Source: Bradyrhizobium sp. JYMT SZCCT0428 (GTDB lineage Bacteria; Pseudomonadota; Alphaproteobacteria; Rhizobiales; Xanthobacteraceae). Taken from it: a stretch of 64,000 nt of DNA. Of this stretch, positions 54,390 to 63,036 are shown piece after piece. The notes beneath the pieces are model-generated. The model made no database searches and was not told the origin of the DNA. It worked only from the letters and a program-made list of their open reading frames with translations. The number at the start of each line of letters is the position of its first letter. Positions within the stretch are counted from its first letter, which is position 1. Position numbers and translations under genes: made by a program. The stretch is taken from positions 1 to 64,000 of the forward strand of contig NZ_JAFCLS010000003.1 of assembly GCF_018131075.1 (NCBI RefSeq), read 5' to 3'.

Positions 54390-54405
54390 CGTTTCACGTG
54401 AAACA
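54390..54405. promoter_or_regulatory. parS site 4
   Basis: CGTTTCACGTGAAACA, one base off the consensus, 42 bp from site 3. Confidence 0.9.
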
Positions 54406-54446
54406 CATTAGCCATGAAATGAACCAAATACTAATATAAAGAAATA

Positions 54447-55781
54447 TTACTTTCCTACACAGAACTCTCGAAAGATCACGTCGAGTATGTCCTCGACATC
54501 AACCCGTCCCAGCAGCCGCCCAAGCGAATGCGCGGCGACGCGAAGTTCCTCGGCCGCCAGTTCCTCGCCCTCCCCGACCACCTCAATGCTGCGTCGCAAC
54601 GAAACCGCCGTCTGCTGCAGCAACTGACGCTGCCGGGTCCGGCTGATCAACCCGCCCTCGCTGGTGCCAAAATAATCCTGCGCGAACAGGACCAGGGCCG
54701 CGATCAGTGCCGGGAGCCCGTCCCCGCTCCTGGCCGAAATCGCAAAAGCCGACCGGCCCGGCACCTCGGCCAACGGCCGACCGGCCGAATCCAGGTCGAT
54801 CTTGTTGCGGACGAGCCAGACCGGCGCGGTGCCAGCGTGATCGATTTTCACGTCCGTCCGGTCGGCAAGCCACAGCACCAGATCGGCTTCCGCGGCACGA
54901 GCCCGCGCGCGACGCACACCCTCCTGCTCCACCGGATCGTCGGTTTCGCGAATGCCGGCGGTGTCGATGACCGTCACCGGATAACCATCGAGATCGAGCT
55001 GCACCTCGATGACGTCGCGCGTGGTGCCGGCGTGCGGCGATACGATCGCCACCTCGCGCCGCGCCAGCTGATTCATCAAGGTCGACTTGCCGACATTCGG
55101 CGGTCCGGCGATCGCAACCACGAGGCCATCGCGCAGGCGTTCACTTTGACCCTGTGCCGCAAGGACTTCTTCGATCTCACCCAGAAGCGTTTTGATTTTC
55201 ACCAGCGCCGGCGCGATCAATTCCGCGGGCACATCGCCCTCGTCCGAAAAATCGATGCCGGCTTCGATCAGCGCTGATGCTTCGATGATCCGCGTGCGCC
55301 AGTCGCGCGCTCTGTCGCCGAGCAGACCCTTCAGCTGGCGCAGCGCCTGGCGGCGTTGCCGGTCGGTGTCAGCGTGAATCAGGTCGTCGAGGCCCTCGGC
55401 CTCGGTCAGATCGAGCTTGCCGTTCTCGAATGCCCGGCGGGTGAATTCCCCAGGCTCCGCAGCCCGCATATTTTCTTGGGCAGCCAGCGCCGTAAAGATC
55501 GAGGCCAGCACGGCCCGTCCGCCATGGACATGAAATTCGGCGACGTCCTCGCCGGTGGCGCTGGCCGGCCCCGGGAACCAGAGCACGACCGCATCGTCCA
55601 ATGGCTGACCGCTGTCGTCGCGGAGCAGCACCCGGGTCGCCGCCCGGGCCGGCGGGATTTTTCCTCCCCCCAGCGCCGTTAAGGCCGGACCGGCCGCCGG
55701 CCCCGACACCCGCACAATCGCGATTGCACTGGGCGCGCGGCCCGACGACAGCGCAAAAATGGTCTGATCCCGCGGATGCAT
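54447..55781 (-). CDS. mnmE: tRNA modification GTPase MnmE (TrmE)
   Basis: 444 residues. N-terminal folate-binding part ([40 protein letters not shown]), a G domain with [21 protein letters not shown] and NKIDL, and the C-terminal CVGK with the catalytic Cys441 (C-x-G-K). With MnmG it modifies wobble U34. The ATG at 55781 ([13 protein letters not shown]) is the normal start. Confidence 0.97.
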   Translation of the reverse strand: MHPRDQTIFALSSGRAPSAIAIVRVSGPAAGPALTALGGGKIPPARAATRVLLRDDSGQPLDDAVVLWFPGPASATGEDVAEFHVHGGRAVLASIFTALAAQENMRAAEPGEFTRRAFENGKLDLTEAEGLDDLIHADTDRQRRQALRQLKGLLGDRARDWRTRIIEASALIEAGIDFSDEGDVPAELIAPALVKIKTLLGEIEEVLAAQGQSERLRDGLVVAIAGPPNVGKSTLMNQLARREVAIVSPHAGTTRDVIEVQLDLDGYPVTVIDTAGIRETDDPVEQEGVRRARARAAEADLVLWLADRTDVKIDHAGTAPVWLVRNKIDLDSAGRPLAEVPGRSAFAISARSGDGLPALIAALVLFAQDYFGTSEGGLISRTRQRQLLQQTAVSLRRSIEVVGEGEELAAEELRVAAHSLGRLLGRVDVEDILDVIFREFCVGK

Positions 55782-56098
55782 CGCCTATTTGTGCAGGAGT
55801 ACTTGAAAAGGCAACGCAATTTGAGCTGCGGATCGCCGTCATAATCAGAGGGGAAACGGCGCCCCCGAGAGCCAATTTGCTGCAGCATTTGTGCAGCAAT
55901 TTTGCTGCGAAAAACGAGAGCTTGGCTAGGTTTCGTAGACTGCCCGAATTTAAACTAAACAATATCAAATACTTAATTGAGAGCCGGCTCCGATCCGCAT
56001 GCTGCACCTTTGCTGCAGCAATTACTGCAACATGACGGCCAACGAAAAGCGCCCCGTCTGCACAAGGCGCGCCCTTCCCCAAAACCTGGCCTGATGGA
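55782..56098. other. 317 bp AT-rich gap between rho and mnmE with TGCTGCAGCA palindromes
   Basis: No gene. TGCTGCAGCA at 55878-55887 and TTGCTGCAGCAA at 56010-56021, with GTGCAGCAA- and TTGCTGCG-like half sites between and around them. The middle (about 55940-55980) is AT-rich. It must hold the mnmE promoter and the rho 3' end. Confidence 0.5.
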
Positions 56099-57364
56099 TC
56101 AGGTGTTCATGGAATCGAAGAATTCCGAGTTGTTCTTGGTGTTCCGGAGCTTGTCGAGCAGGAAGTCGATCGCGTCCATGGTGCCCATCGGATTGAGGAT
56201 CCGGCGCAGCACGTACATTTTCTTGAGCAGCTGCGGATCGGTGATGAGCTCCTCCTTGCGGGTGCCGGAGCGCGAGATGTCGATCGCCGGGAAGGTCCGC
56301 TTGTCCGAGACCTTGCGGTCGAGGATCAGTTCGGAGTTACCGGTGCCCTTGAACTCTTCGAAGATGACTTCGTCCATTCGGCTGCCGGTATCGACCAGCG
56401 CGGTCGCGATGATCGTCAGCGAACCGCCCTCCTCGATGTTACGGGCGGCACCGAAGAAGCGCTTCGGCCGCTGAAGCGCGTTGGCGTCGACACCGCCGGT
56501 CAGCACCTTGCCGGATGACGGCACCACGGTGTTGTAGGCGCGGCCCAGACGCGTGATCGAGTCGAGCAGGATCACGACGTCGCGGCCGTGTTCGACCAGC
56601 CGTTTTGCTTTCTCGATCACCATCTCGGCGACCTGGACGTGACGCACCGCGGGTTCGTCGAAGGTCGACGAGACGACCTCGCCCTTCACTGAACGCTGCA
56701 TGTCCGTGACTTCTTCCGGACGTTCGTCGATCAGAAGCACGATCAGATAGCATTCGGGATGATTGGCGGTGATCGAATGCGCGATGTTCTGCATCAGCAC
56801 CGTCTTGCCGGTGCGGGGCGGCGCCACGATCAGGGCGCGCTGGCCTTTGCCGATCGGGGCCACGATGTCGATAACCCTTGCAGAAAGGTCTTTTCGCGTC
56901 GGGTCTTCGAGTTCGAGGCGGAAGCGTTGATCCGGAAACAGCGGCGTCAGATTGTCGAAATTGACCTTGTGCTTGGACTTTTCCGGGTCTTCGAAATTGA
57001 GCGTGTTGACCTTGAGCAGCGCGAAATAGCGTTCGCCTTCTTTCGGGCTGCGGATGTGGCCTTCGATGGTGTCGCCGGTGCGCAGCCCGAAGCGCCGGAT
57101 CTGCGACGGCGAAACGTAGATATCGTCCGGGCCAGGCAAGTAATTGGCATCCGGCGAGCGCAGGAAGCCGAAGCCGTCGGAGAGAACCTCAACGACACCC
57201 TCGCCGATAATGTCGGTTTCCTGGATCGCGAGCTGCTTGAGGATGGCGAACATCAGCTCCTGCTTGCGCATGGTGCTGGCATTTTCGACCCCGTTCTCTT
57301 CCGCGAACGAGACGAGCTCGGCCGGCGTTTTTGCTTTGAGGTCTTGGAGTTTCATTTCCCGCAT
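56099..57364 (-). CDS. rho: Transcription termination factor Rho
   Basis: 421 residues. N-terminal Rho-N helices ([20 protein letters not shown]), a cold-shock-like RNA-binding domain ([20 protein letters not shown]), Walker [17 protein letters not shown], then [17 protein letters not shown] and the Q/R-loop region. Hexameric RNA-dependent ATPase that ends transcription at unstructured C-rich RNA. Downstream of hemJ on the same strand, as usual near the alphaproteobacterial origin. Confidence 0.97.
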   Translation of the reverse strand: MREMKLQDLKAKTPAELVSFAEENGVENASTMRKQELMFAILKQLAIQETDIIGEGVVEVLSDGFGFLRSPDANYLPGPDDIYVSPSQIRRFGLRTGDTIEGHIRSPKEGERYFALLKVNTLNFEDPEKSKHKVNFDNLTPLFPDQRFRLELEDPTRKDLSARVIDIVAPIGKGQRALIVAPPRTGKTVLMQNIAHSITANHPECYLIVLLIDERPEEVTDMQRSVKGEVVSSTFDEPAVRHVQVAEMVIEKAKRLVEHGRDVVILLDSITRLGRAYNTVVPSSGKVLTGGVDANALQRPKRFFGAARNIEEGGSLTIIATALVDTGSRMDEVIFEEFKGTGNSELILDRKVSDKRTFPAIDISRSGTRKEELITDPQLLKKMYVLRRILNPMGTMDAIDFLLDKLRNTKNNSEFFDSMNT

Positions 57365-57621
57365 TGGGGTGGTCCTGTGGAGAATAACTGGAGGAGGGGT
57401 GCGAGGGGCTTTGAACGAAAAGCGGACACGAAAAACGGAAGGTCCGCAGGTCTAAGCGAGGAAAGTGCCGGTAAGGCTTCAAACCTGATGCGGTGGCCGG
57501 CTCAACGAGGAGACCGGAACACAACCACATCCGCCTGCGTGGGGTGGGATTTGGCTAATATAGAAAATCGCCCGGCGCTTCGCAAGCAGGCCTGAAGTAC
57601 TCCTCGCGCCGAAAAGGCCGT

Positions 57622-58044
57622 CTAGAACGGCTTGACCACGACCAGAATAACGATCCCGATCATCAGAATAGTCGGTACCTCGTTGATAATACGATAGAAT
57701 TTATGGCTTCGCATATTCCTGTCGGCGGCGAAATCCTTCACCCAGCGCGAAAAAAAGCCGTGGACGCCGGACAGCGCGATGACCAGCGCAAACTTGGCGT
57801 GAAACCAGCCGGAAGCGTACCAATGGCCGCTCCAGGCCAGATACAGCCCGGCCAGCCAGGTAATCATCAACGCCGGATTGATGATCGCCTTCAGCAGCCG
57901 GCGTTCCATCACCTTGAAGGTTTCTGATTGCTTCGATCCGACCTCGGCCTCGCAATGATAGACGAACAGCCGCGGCAGATAGAGCATGCCGGCCATCCAG
58001 GAGATGACCGCAATCACATGCAGTGCCTTGATCCATTCGTACAT
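57622..58044 (-). CDS. hemJ: Protoporphyrinogen oxidase HemJ
   Basis: 140 residues from the ATG at 58044 (MYEWIKALHVIAVISWMAGM). The open frame extends to 58134 but into the likely origin region. Four hydrophobic helices with the conserved His9, His in RLFVYHCEAE and Arg/His in FHAKFALVIALSGVHGFFSR mark HemJ, which makes protoporphyrin IX in the inner membrane. No hemE or hemH is adjacent in this window. Confidence 0.9.
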   Translation of the reverse strand: MYEWIKALHVIAVISWMAGMLYLPRLFVYHCEAEVGSKQSETFKVMERRLLKAIINPALMITWLAGLYLAWSGHWYASGWFHAKFALVIALSGVHGFFSRWVKDFAADRNMRSHKFYRIINEVPTILMIGIVILVVVKPF

Positions 58045-58497
58045 CGTGCGTCGCCTCGTCCTCATCGCCGCTTGGAACGTCCAGAGGCTCTCAGCATTGC
58101 CTGAACAGCTTCCGCCAGTAGGGGACGGAGACATATCCTCAATGCACCGCTTCTCTAACTAATATTTTTAGAATCTTAGGTTTGAGTCTAAGTAGCGGTG
58201 AATTGGACTCACAACAAACCATCCCGCAGTTCTCCCGGCTTGTTCACATCCATCACCATTTCCGGAAGAGAATTGGATCATTCAAATAACGCCCCTTGCA
58301 TCAAACGCTTGCGCCTATTTATCGGCAGCTTATGCAGAGACAAATCCACATATTCTCACTATCGTTCGGATCAGGGATCTGACTTATCCTTTTGGGAGCC
58401 CTGTGTAGAAAAAGCCGGGTTATCCCCGAGAGGGCGATCCAGGGCCAAATCTCTGGGCTAAGGTCCACAAGGATTCACAGGATACACAGGGGTTTTG
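58045..58497. other. Candidate chromosomal replication origin (oriC)
   Basis: 453 bp without a gene, between leftward hemJ and rightward ppsR. It has an AT-rich stretch (CTAACTAATATTTTTAGAAT and on, about 58155-58180), DnaA-box-like nonamers (TTGTTCACA 58240-58248, one mismatch to TTATNCACA; TTATCCCCG 58420; AAATCCACA 58342; TTATCCTTT 58384), an inverted CTTAG/CTAAG pair (58175-58192) and four GANTC methylation sites (58171, 58184, 58206, 58472). The gene order on both sides and the parS cluster 4-6 kb away are what is seen near alphaproteobacterial origins. Confidence 0.6.
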
Positions 58498-59334
58498 GTG
58501 CCCACGACCGGCAATTATTTTCACCTCCATCTGGTCTCCGATTCGACCGGTGAGACGCTGATCACCGTGGCGCGCGCGGTGGCGGCGCAGTACGCCAACG
58601 TCACTGCGGTCGAACATGTCTATCCGCTGGTGCGCAGCCAGAAGCAGCTCGACCGTGTGCTCGATGAGATCGAGGAGGCGCCGGGCATCGTGCTTTTCAC
58701 GCTGCTGGAAAAGGATCTGGTCGGGCGCCTCGAGACCAAGTGCAGGGATATCAACATCCCGAGCCTGTCGATCATTGGGCCGGTGATGCAAATGTTCGAG
58801 GCCTATCTCGGTGCCGCGACCACGGGCCGTGTCGGCGCCCAACACGTGCTCAATGCCGAATATTTCAAGCGCATCGACGCCCTGAACTACACCATGATTC
58901 ATGATGACGGCCAGCATGTCGAAGGCCTCGAGGATGCCGACATCGTCCTGGTCGGCGTGTCCCGTACATCGAAAACACCAACCTCGATCTATCTCGCCAA
59001 CCGCGGCGTCCGTACCGCCAACGTCCCGCTGGTGCCGGGCATTCCGCTGCCGCATCAGCTGGAAACGCTGAAGAAGCCGTTGGTGGTCAGCCTCCATGCG
59101 ACGCCGGAGCGTCTGATTCAGGTCCGGCAGAACCGGCTTCTGAGCATGGGCGACACCCACAACGACGATTACATCGATCGCCAATCAGTCACCGATGAAG
59201 TGGCGTACGCGCGGCGGCTCAGCGCCAAGTTCGGTTGGGCGCAGCTCGACGTGACGCGGCGGTCGATCGAGGAAACCGCGGCCGCGATCCTGAAACTTTT
59301 CACCGACCGGCAGCGGCAACGGCTTCCGGAATGA
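58498..59334 (+). CDS. ppsR: Pyruvate, phosphate dikinase regulatory kinase/pyrophosphorylase (DUF299)
   Basis: 278 residues from the GTG at 58498 ([20 protein letters not shown]); a TTG three bases upstream is less likely. The P-loop-like [15 protein letters not shown] and the [20 protein letters not shown] start are diagnostic of the bifunctional regulator that phosphorylates or dephosphorylates PEP synthetase/PPDK. First gene of a rightward run with maf, coaE and dnaQ; it lies directly beside the putative origin, as in other rhizobia. Confidence 0.9.
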   Translation: MPTTGNYFHLHLVSDSTGETLITVARAVAAQYANVTAVEHVYPLVRSQKQLDRVLDEIEEAPGIVLFTLLEKDLVGRLETKCRDINIPSLSIIGPVMQMFEAYLGAATTGRVGAQHVLNAEYFKRIDALNYTMIHDDGQHVEGLEDADIVLVGVSRTSKTPTSIYLANRGVRTANVPLVPGIPLPHQLETLKKPLVVSLHATPERLIQVRQNRLLSMGDTHNDDYIDRQSVTDEVAYARRLSAKFGWAQLDVTRRSIEETAAAILKLFTDRQRQRLPE

Positions 59335-59407
59335 AACCAGAGCGTTTTCCAGCGAAGTGGACCCCGGTTCGCGTCAAGAAAACGCGTCAAAACAACAATC
59401 GTCGATT

Positions 59408-60016
59408 ATGAGCATCTGGCTTGGAAAAGACTTGCTGATTCTGGCTTCGCAAAGCCGCGCGCGGCAGGTGCTGCTCGCCAATGCCGGCATCACCTTTGAA
59501 GCTGTTCCGGCCGATATCGATGAGCGCGCCGTGCAGAAGGAGTCCGGGCTTTCGGCACCCGGCGATATCGCTAAATTGCTGGCACGGGAAAAGGCGCTGT
59601 GGGTCTCGCAGCAAAAGCCCGGCCGCTACGTCGTCGGTGCCGACCAGACGCTGGCGCTCGGAGACCGGCTGTTCAGCAAGCCCGCCGGACGCGCCGCAGC
59701 AGCGGAGCAATTGGGCTTGCTTGCCGGCAAGCGCCACGAACTACACTCGGCATTTGCCGTTGCCCGCGACGGCAAGATATTGTTCGCCGATGTTAGTGTT
59801 GCACACATGACGATGCGATCGCTAAGCAAAGGCGAGACCGAGGCCTATCTGGATCAGGCAGGAGAGGCGGTAACGACCAGCGTCGGCGCCTATCAGCTGG
59901 AAGGGCTGGGGGTGCATCTGTTCGAACGGATCGAAGGCGATCATTTTACCATCCTCGGCCTGCCATTGCTGCCGCTGTTCTCTTTTTTGCGCAGCGAGAG
60001 GCTGCTTAGTGTCTGA
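59408..60016 (+). CDS. maf: Maf family nucleotide pyrophosphatase
   Basis: 202 residues from the ATG at 59408. LILASQSRARQVLLANAGIT, VVGADQTLALGDRLFSKPA and GAYQLEGLGVHLFERIEGDH are Maf motifs. Maf hydrolyses non-canonical or modified NTPs and is tied to septum formation. The gap to coaE is only 22 bp; aroE, often between them in alphaproteobacteria, is absent. Confidence 0.93.
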   Translation: MSIWLGKDLLILASQSRARQVLLANAGITFEAVPADIDERAVQKESGLSAPGDIAKLLAREKALWVSQQKPGRYVVGADQTLALGDRLFSKPAGRAAAAEQLGLLAGKRHELHSAFAVARDGKILFADVSVAHMTMRSLSKGETEAYLDQAGEAVTTSVGAYQLEGLGVHLFERIEGDHFTILGLPLLPLFSFLRSERLLSV

Positions 60017-60038
60017 GCTTCAAACAACGGCGATCTGA

Positions 60039-60638
60039 ATGCTGATCCTTGGACTGACCGGCTCGATTGGAATGGGAAAATCAACCACCGCAAAATTGTT
60101 CGCGGAGGCGGGGGTTCCCGTTTATGACGCCGATGCGGAGGTCCACAAAATCTATGAGGGTGAGGCGGCGCCGGCAATCGAAGCGGCGTTTCCCGGCACT
60201 ACCGTGGACGGTAAGGTCGATCGCGCGCTGCTCTCCGTCCAGGTGGTGCACGATCCCGACGCCATGAAGCAGCTCGAGCAGATCGTCCATCCGATGCTCG
60301 GCGCCTCGCGAAAAAAATTCTTTGAAGATGCGGAAGCGGCGGGCAAGCCGGTGGTGTTGTTGGATATCCCGCTGCTGTATGAGACCGGCGGCGAGAAGCG
60401 CGTTGACGCGGTCGTGGTGGTGACGACCACGCCCGAAATCCAGCGCGAGCGCGTGCTGGCGCGAGGCACGATGGACGAGGCGAGGCTTGACGCCATTCTG
60501 GCTCGCCAGCTGCCGGACGCCGAAAAGCGCAAGCGCGCCGATTTCGTGGTGGATACGTCACATGGTCTCGACCCCGTACGCGTCCGGATACGGGACATTC
60601 TGGCCGAGGTTGTTAAGATGCCGCAGCGGCGCACTTGA
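60039..60638 (+). CDS. coaE: Dephospho-CoA kinase
   Basis: 199 residues. The P-loop [17 protein letters not shown] starts at residue 5; the LID and CoA-binding region includes [43 protein letters not shown] and [20 protein letters not shown]. It makes CoA by 3'-phosphorylation. Starts 22 bp after maf. Confidence 0.95.
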   Translation: MLILGLTGSIGMGKSTTAKLFAEAGVPVYDADAEVHKIYEGEAAPAIEAAFPGTTVDGKVDRALLSVQVVHDPDAMKQLEQIVHPMLGASRKKFFEDAEAAGKPVVLLDIPLLYETGGEKRVDAVVVVTTTPEIQRERVLARGTMDEARLDAILARQLPDAEKRKRADFVVDTSHGLDPVRVRIRDILAEVVKMPQRRT

Positions 60639-60670
60639 TTCGCCCTGTCTCCCGGCCTTGAAGAACTTCC

Positions 60671-61369
60671 ATGCGCGAAATCGTTCTCGATACTGAAACC
60701 ACCGGCCTTGATCCGCTGCGCGGCGACCGGCTGGTCGAGATCGGCTGCATCGAGATCTACAACCGCATGCCGACCGGGCAAACGTTTCACGTCTACATCA
60801 ATCCTGAGCGCGACATGCCGGCCGAAGCGTTTGCCGTGCACGGCCTCTCCGCTGAGTTTCTGTCCACCAAGCCGCTGTTCACGGAAGTGGTCGAGGAGTT
60901 CCTGGAATTCATCGGCGATGCGCCGCTCGTGATCCACAACGCCTCGTTCGACATCAGCTTCATCAATGCCGAACTCGACCGCATTAAGCGGCCGGCGATC
61001 GCACGCGATCGGCTGGTCGATACCTTGCTGCTGGCGCGCCGCAAGCATCCCGGCGTGTCCAACAGGCTCGATGATCTTTGCTCGCGCTATTCGATCGACA
61101 ATTCCCGCCGCACCAAGCACGGCGCGCTGCTCGATTCCGAATTGCTGGCCGAGGTCTATATCGACCTGATCGGGGCACGGCAGTCGCAGCTGATCCTGGC
61201 CTCGGAGACCCGCGAGTCGCGGGCGGAGCGGACCGGCGACATGCCGCGCCGGCAGCGTGAGACGCCGCTCGCACCCCGAATTACCGACGCCGACCGCGAG
61301 GCGCACCGGGCCTTTGTCGCCACGCTGGGCGACAAGGCGATCTGGAACGAGTTTCTGGGAGCCGCTTGA
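60671..61369 (+). CDS. dnaQ: DNA polymerase III epsilon subunit, proofreading 3'-5' exonuclease
   Basis: 232 residues. Exo motif I VLDTETTGLDP (Asp7, Glu9), motif II IHNASFDISFINAEL, motif III HGALLDSELLAEVY. It corrects replication errors as part of Pol III. It follows coaE by 32 bp and is convergent with secB. Confidence 0.96.
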   Translation: MREIVLDTETTGLDPLRGDRLVEIGCIEIYNRMPTGQTFHVYINPERDMPAEAFAVHGLSAEFLSTKPLFTEVVEEFLEFIGDAPLVIHNASFDISFINAELDRIKRPAIARDRLVDTLLLARRKHPGVSNRLDDLCSRYSIDNSRRTKHGALLDSELLAEVYIDLIGARQSQLILASETRESRAERTGDMPRRQRETPLAPRITDADREAHRAFVATLGDKAIWNEFLGAA

Positions 61370-61403
61370 AACACTGCAGCGGCGTTTAGCCGCTGAGCCC
61401 CCG

Positions 61404-61892
61404 TTAGCTGGGTTTTGCGCCCGAGGCAGCCTGCTCTGCCGCCTGCCGCTCCATGTTCTGGCGATAGAGGCCGACGAAATCCACGGGATCGAGCATCAGC
61501 GGGGGGAACCCGCCGTCACGCACCGCGGTGGCAATGATTTCGCGCGCGAACGGGAACAGCAGCCGCGGGCATTCGATCATGACCAGCGGGTGCAGGTTTT
61601 CCTTCGGCACATTGACGATGCGGAACACGCCCGCATAGGCGAGGTCGAACGAAAACATGAGCTTGCCGGCATTTTCCGCCTTGCCCTCGATCGAAAGCGT
61701 TACCTCGAACTCGCTCTCGGAGAGATTATTGGCGCCGACATTGATCTGGATATTGATGGCCGGCTGCTGCTGCTGAGGCGCCAGCGATCCCGGGGCGTTC
61801 GGATTCTCGAACGACAGGTCTTTGGTATACTGCGCCAATACGTTGAGCTGGGCAGGGGCCTGCTCTGCGGGCGCGCCGTTACCGTTGGTCAT
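61404..61892 (-). CDS. secB: Protein-export chaperone SecB
   Basis: 162 residues. [87 protein letters not shown] and DPVDFVGLY are the SecB fold. The tetramer keeps preproteins unfolded and hands them to SecA. The stop is 34 bp from dnaQ's. Confidence 0.96.
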   Translation of the reverse strand: MTNGNGAPAEQAPAQLNVLAQYTKDLSFENPNAPGSLAPQQQQPAINIQINVGANNLSESEFEVTLSIEGKAENAGKLMFSFDLAYAGVFRIVNVPKENLHPLVMIECPRLLFPFAREIIATAVRDGGFPPLMLDPVDFVGLYRQNMERQAAEQAASGAKPS

Positions 61893-62331
61893 GAAACTCT
61901 CCTAAAAACGCTGGCGAGCGGAGCCCGGGTTATCGTCTGAATTCGCTCGGCGGGCGGAAATGCCTTTGCCGGGCGAGTGGCTATCATAGCCCCGCCTTAT
62001 TCCACAAGGACGACGGACTGAAGGCGGGTCCGGCCAACCGCCATTTGTGACAGATATGGCTAATAGCGCGCGGCCGGCCTCCCAGCGAGCCCCTTTGGGG
62101 TCATCCTAAATAATTGAATATGCGTGATTTCCGGACATGATCGGATTTCCCCTCGCGGCCAAAACGCGCTACAATTCACCCGCGCCAAAACGCGCCATTG
62201 GCCGGGCAAAGTTTCATGCCTACATGCTGCAGTCTCGATTGAAGATGTAATCTCTGCCGTTCCCGGGGTTATGAGGGAACCCTCGACCGCCGGACCCGTT
62301 GCCGGCGTTAGAACCAGAAAGCGAATACGAC
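61893..62331. other. 439 bp divergent intergenic region between secB and timA
   Basis: No gene in either strand is convincing. A short AT-rich segment (CCTAAATAATTGAATATGCG, 62105-62124) may be the promoter of timA. No hairpin or operator stands out. Confidence 0.45.
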
Positions 62332-63036
62332 GTGGATATTTACACTATCATCTTCCTGGCGCTGGCCGTCTTCATCTTCCTGCGCCTGCGCAGCGTCCTC
62401 GGACAGCGCACCGGAAGCGAACGGCCGCCCTATGATCGCGCCGCGCCGAACGTCGTGCAGCGTACGCAGGACAACAACGTCGTGCCGATGCCCGGTGCCG
62501 TGATCGATCAGACGCCGCTGGCGCCGACCGCGGACGTTGCGCCGGCGACCGACCGCTGGAAGGGCATTGCGGAAGCGGGCACGCCGCTGGCGCAAGGCCT
62601 CGACGCGCTTGTCGCGCAGGATTCCTCGTTCGATCCCCGTCACTTCCTCTCCGGCGCCCGCAGCGCCTACGAGATGATCGTGCTGGCGTTTGCCAATGGC
62701 GACCGCCGCGCGCTCAAGGATCTGTTGTCGAGCGAGGTCTATGAGAGTTTCGACGCGGTGATCAAGGATCGCGAGAAGCACGAGCAGAAAACCGAAACGC
62801 GGTTTGTTTCGATCGACAAGGCCGAACTGGTGGGTGCGGAAGCCCGCGACAAGGCGGCGCAGCTGACGGTGCGGTTCGTGTCGCAGATGATCTCGGTCAC
62901 CCGCGACAAGACCGGCGCCATTGTCGATGGAACGCCGGATAAGGTCGCCGATATCACCGATGTCTGGACATTTGCCCGCGACACGAGTTCCCGCGATCCG
63001 AACTGGAAGTTGGTTGGCACCGGAAGCGCCAGCTAG
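62332..63036 (+). CDS. timA: Tim44-like domain protein (TimA)
   Basis: 234 residues from the GTG at 62332 (VDIYTIIFLALAVFIFLRLR, one N-terminal membrane helix). The Tim44 domain (about 95-230) has DPRHFLSGARSAYEMIVLAF, LKDLLSSEVYESF and VWTFARDTSSRDPNWKLVGT. Bacterial TimA is an inner-membrane relative of the mitochondrial import factor Tim44, of unclear role. The upstream frame to 62299 is possible (TTG). mltA follows with a start overlapping its end. Confidence 0.9.
   Translation: MDIYTIIFLALAVFIFLRLRSVLGQRTGSERPPYDRAAPNVVQRTQDNNVVPMPGAVIDQTPLAPTADVAPATDRWKGIAEAGTPLAQGLDALVAQDSSFDPRHFLSGARSAYEMIVLAFANGDRRALKDLLSSEVYESFDAVIKDREKHEQKTETRFVSIDKAELVGAEARDKAAQLTVRFVSQMISVTRDKTGAIVDGTPDKVADITDVWTFARDTSSRDPNWKLVGTGSAS

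Noticed and set aside
58198..58461. 87-codon frame inside the putative origin
   Set aside because: It starts at a GTG without ribosome site, crosses the DnaA-box-like sites and has no recognisable product.
60784..60796. GTTTCACGTC resembling parS
   Set aside because: Only one half of the palindrome is present, within dnaQ coding sequence; the second arm (TACATC) does not match.
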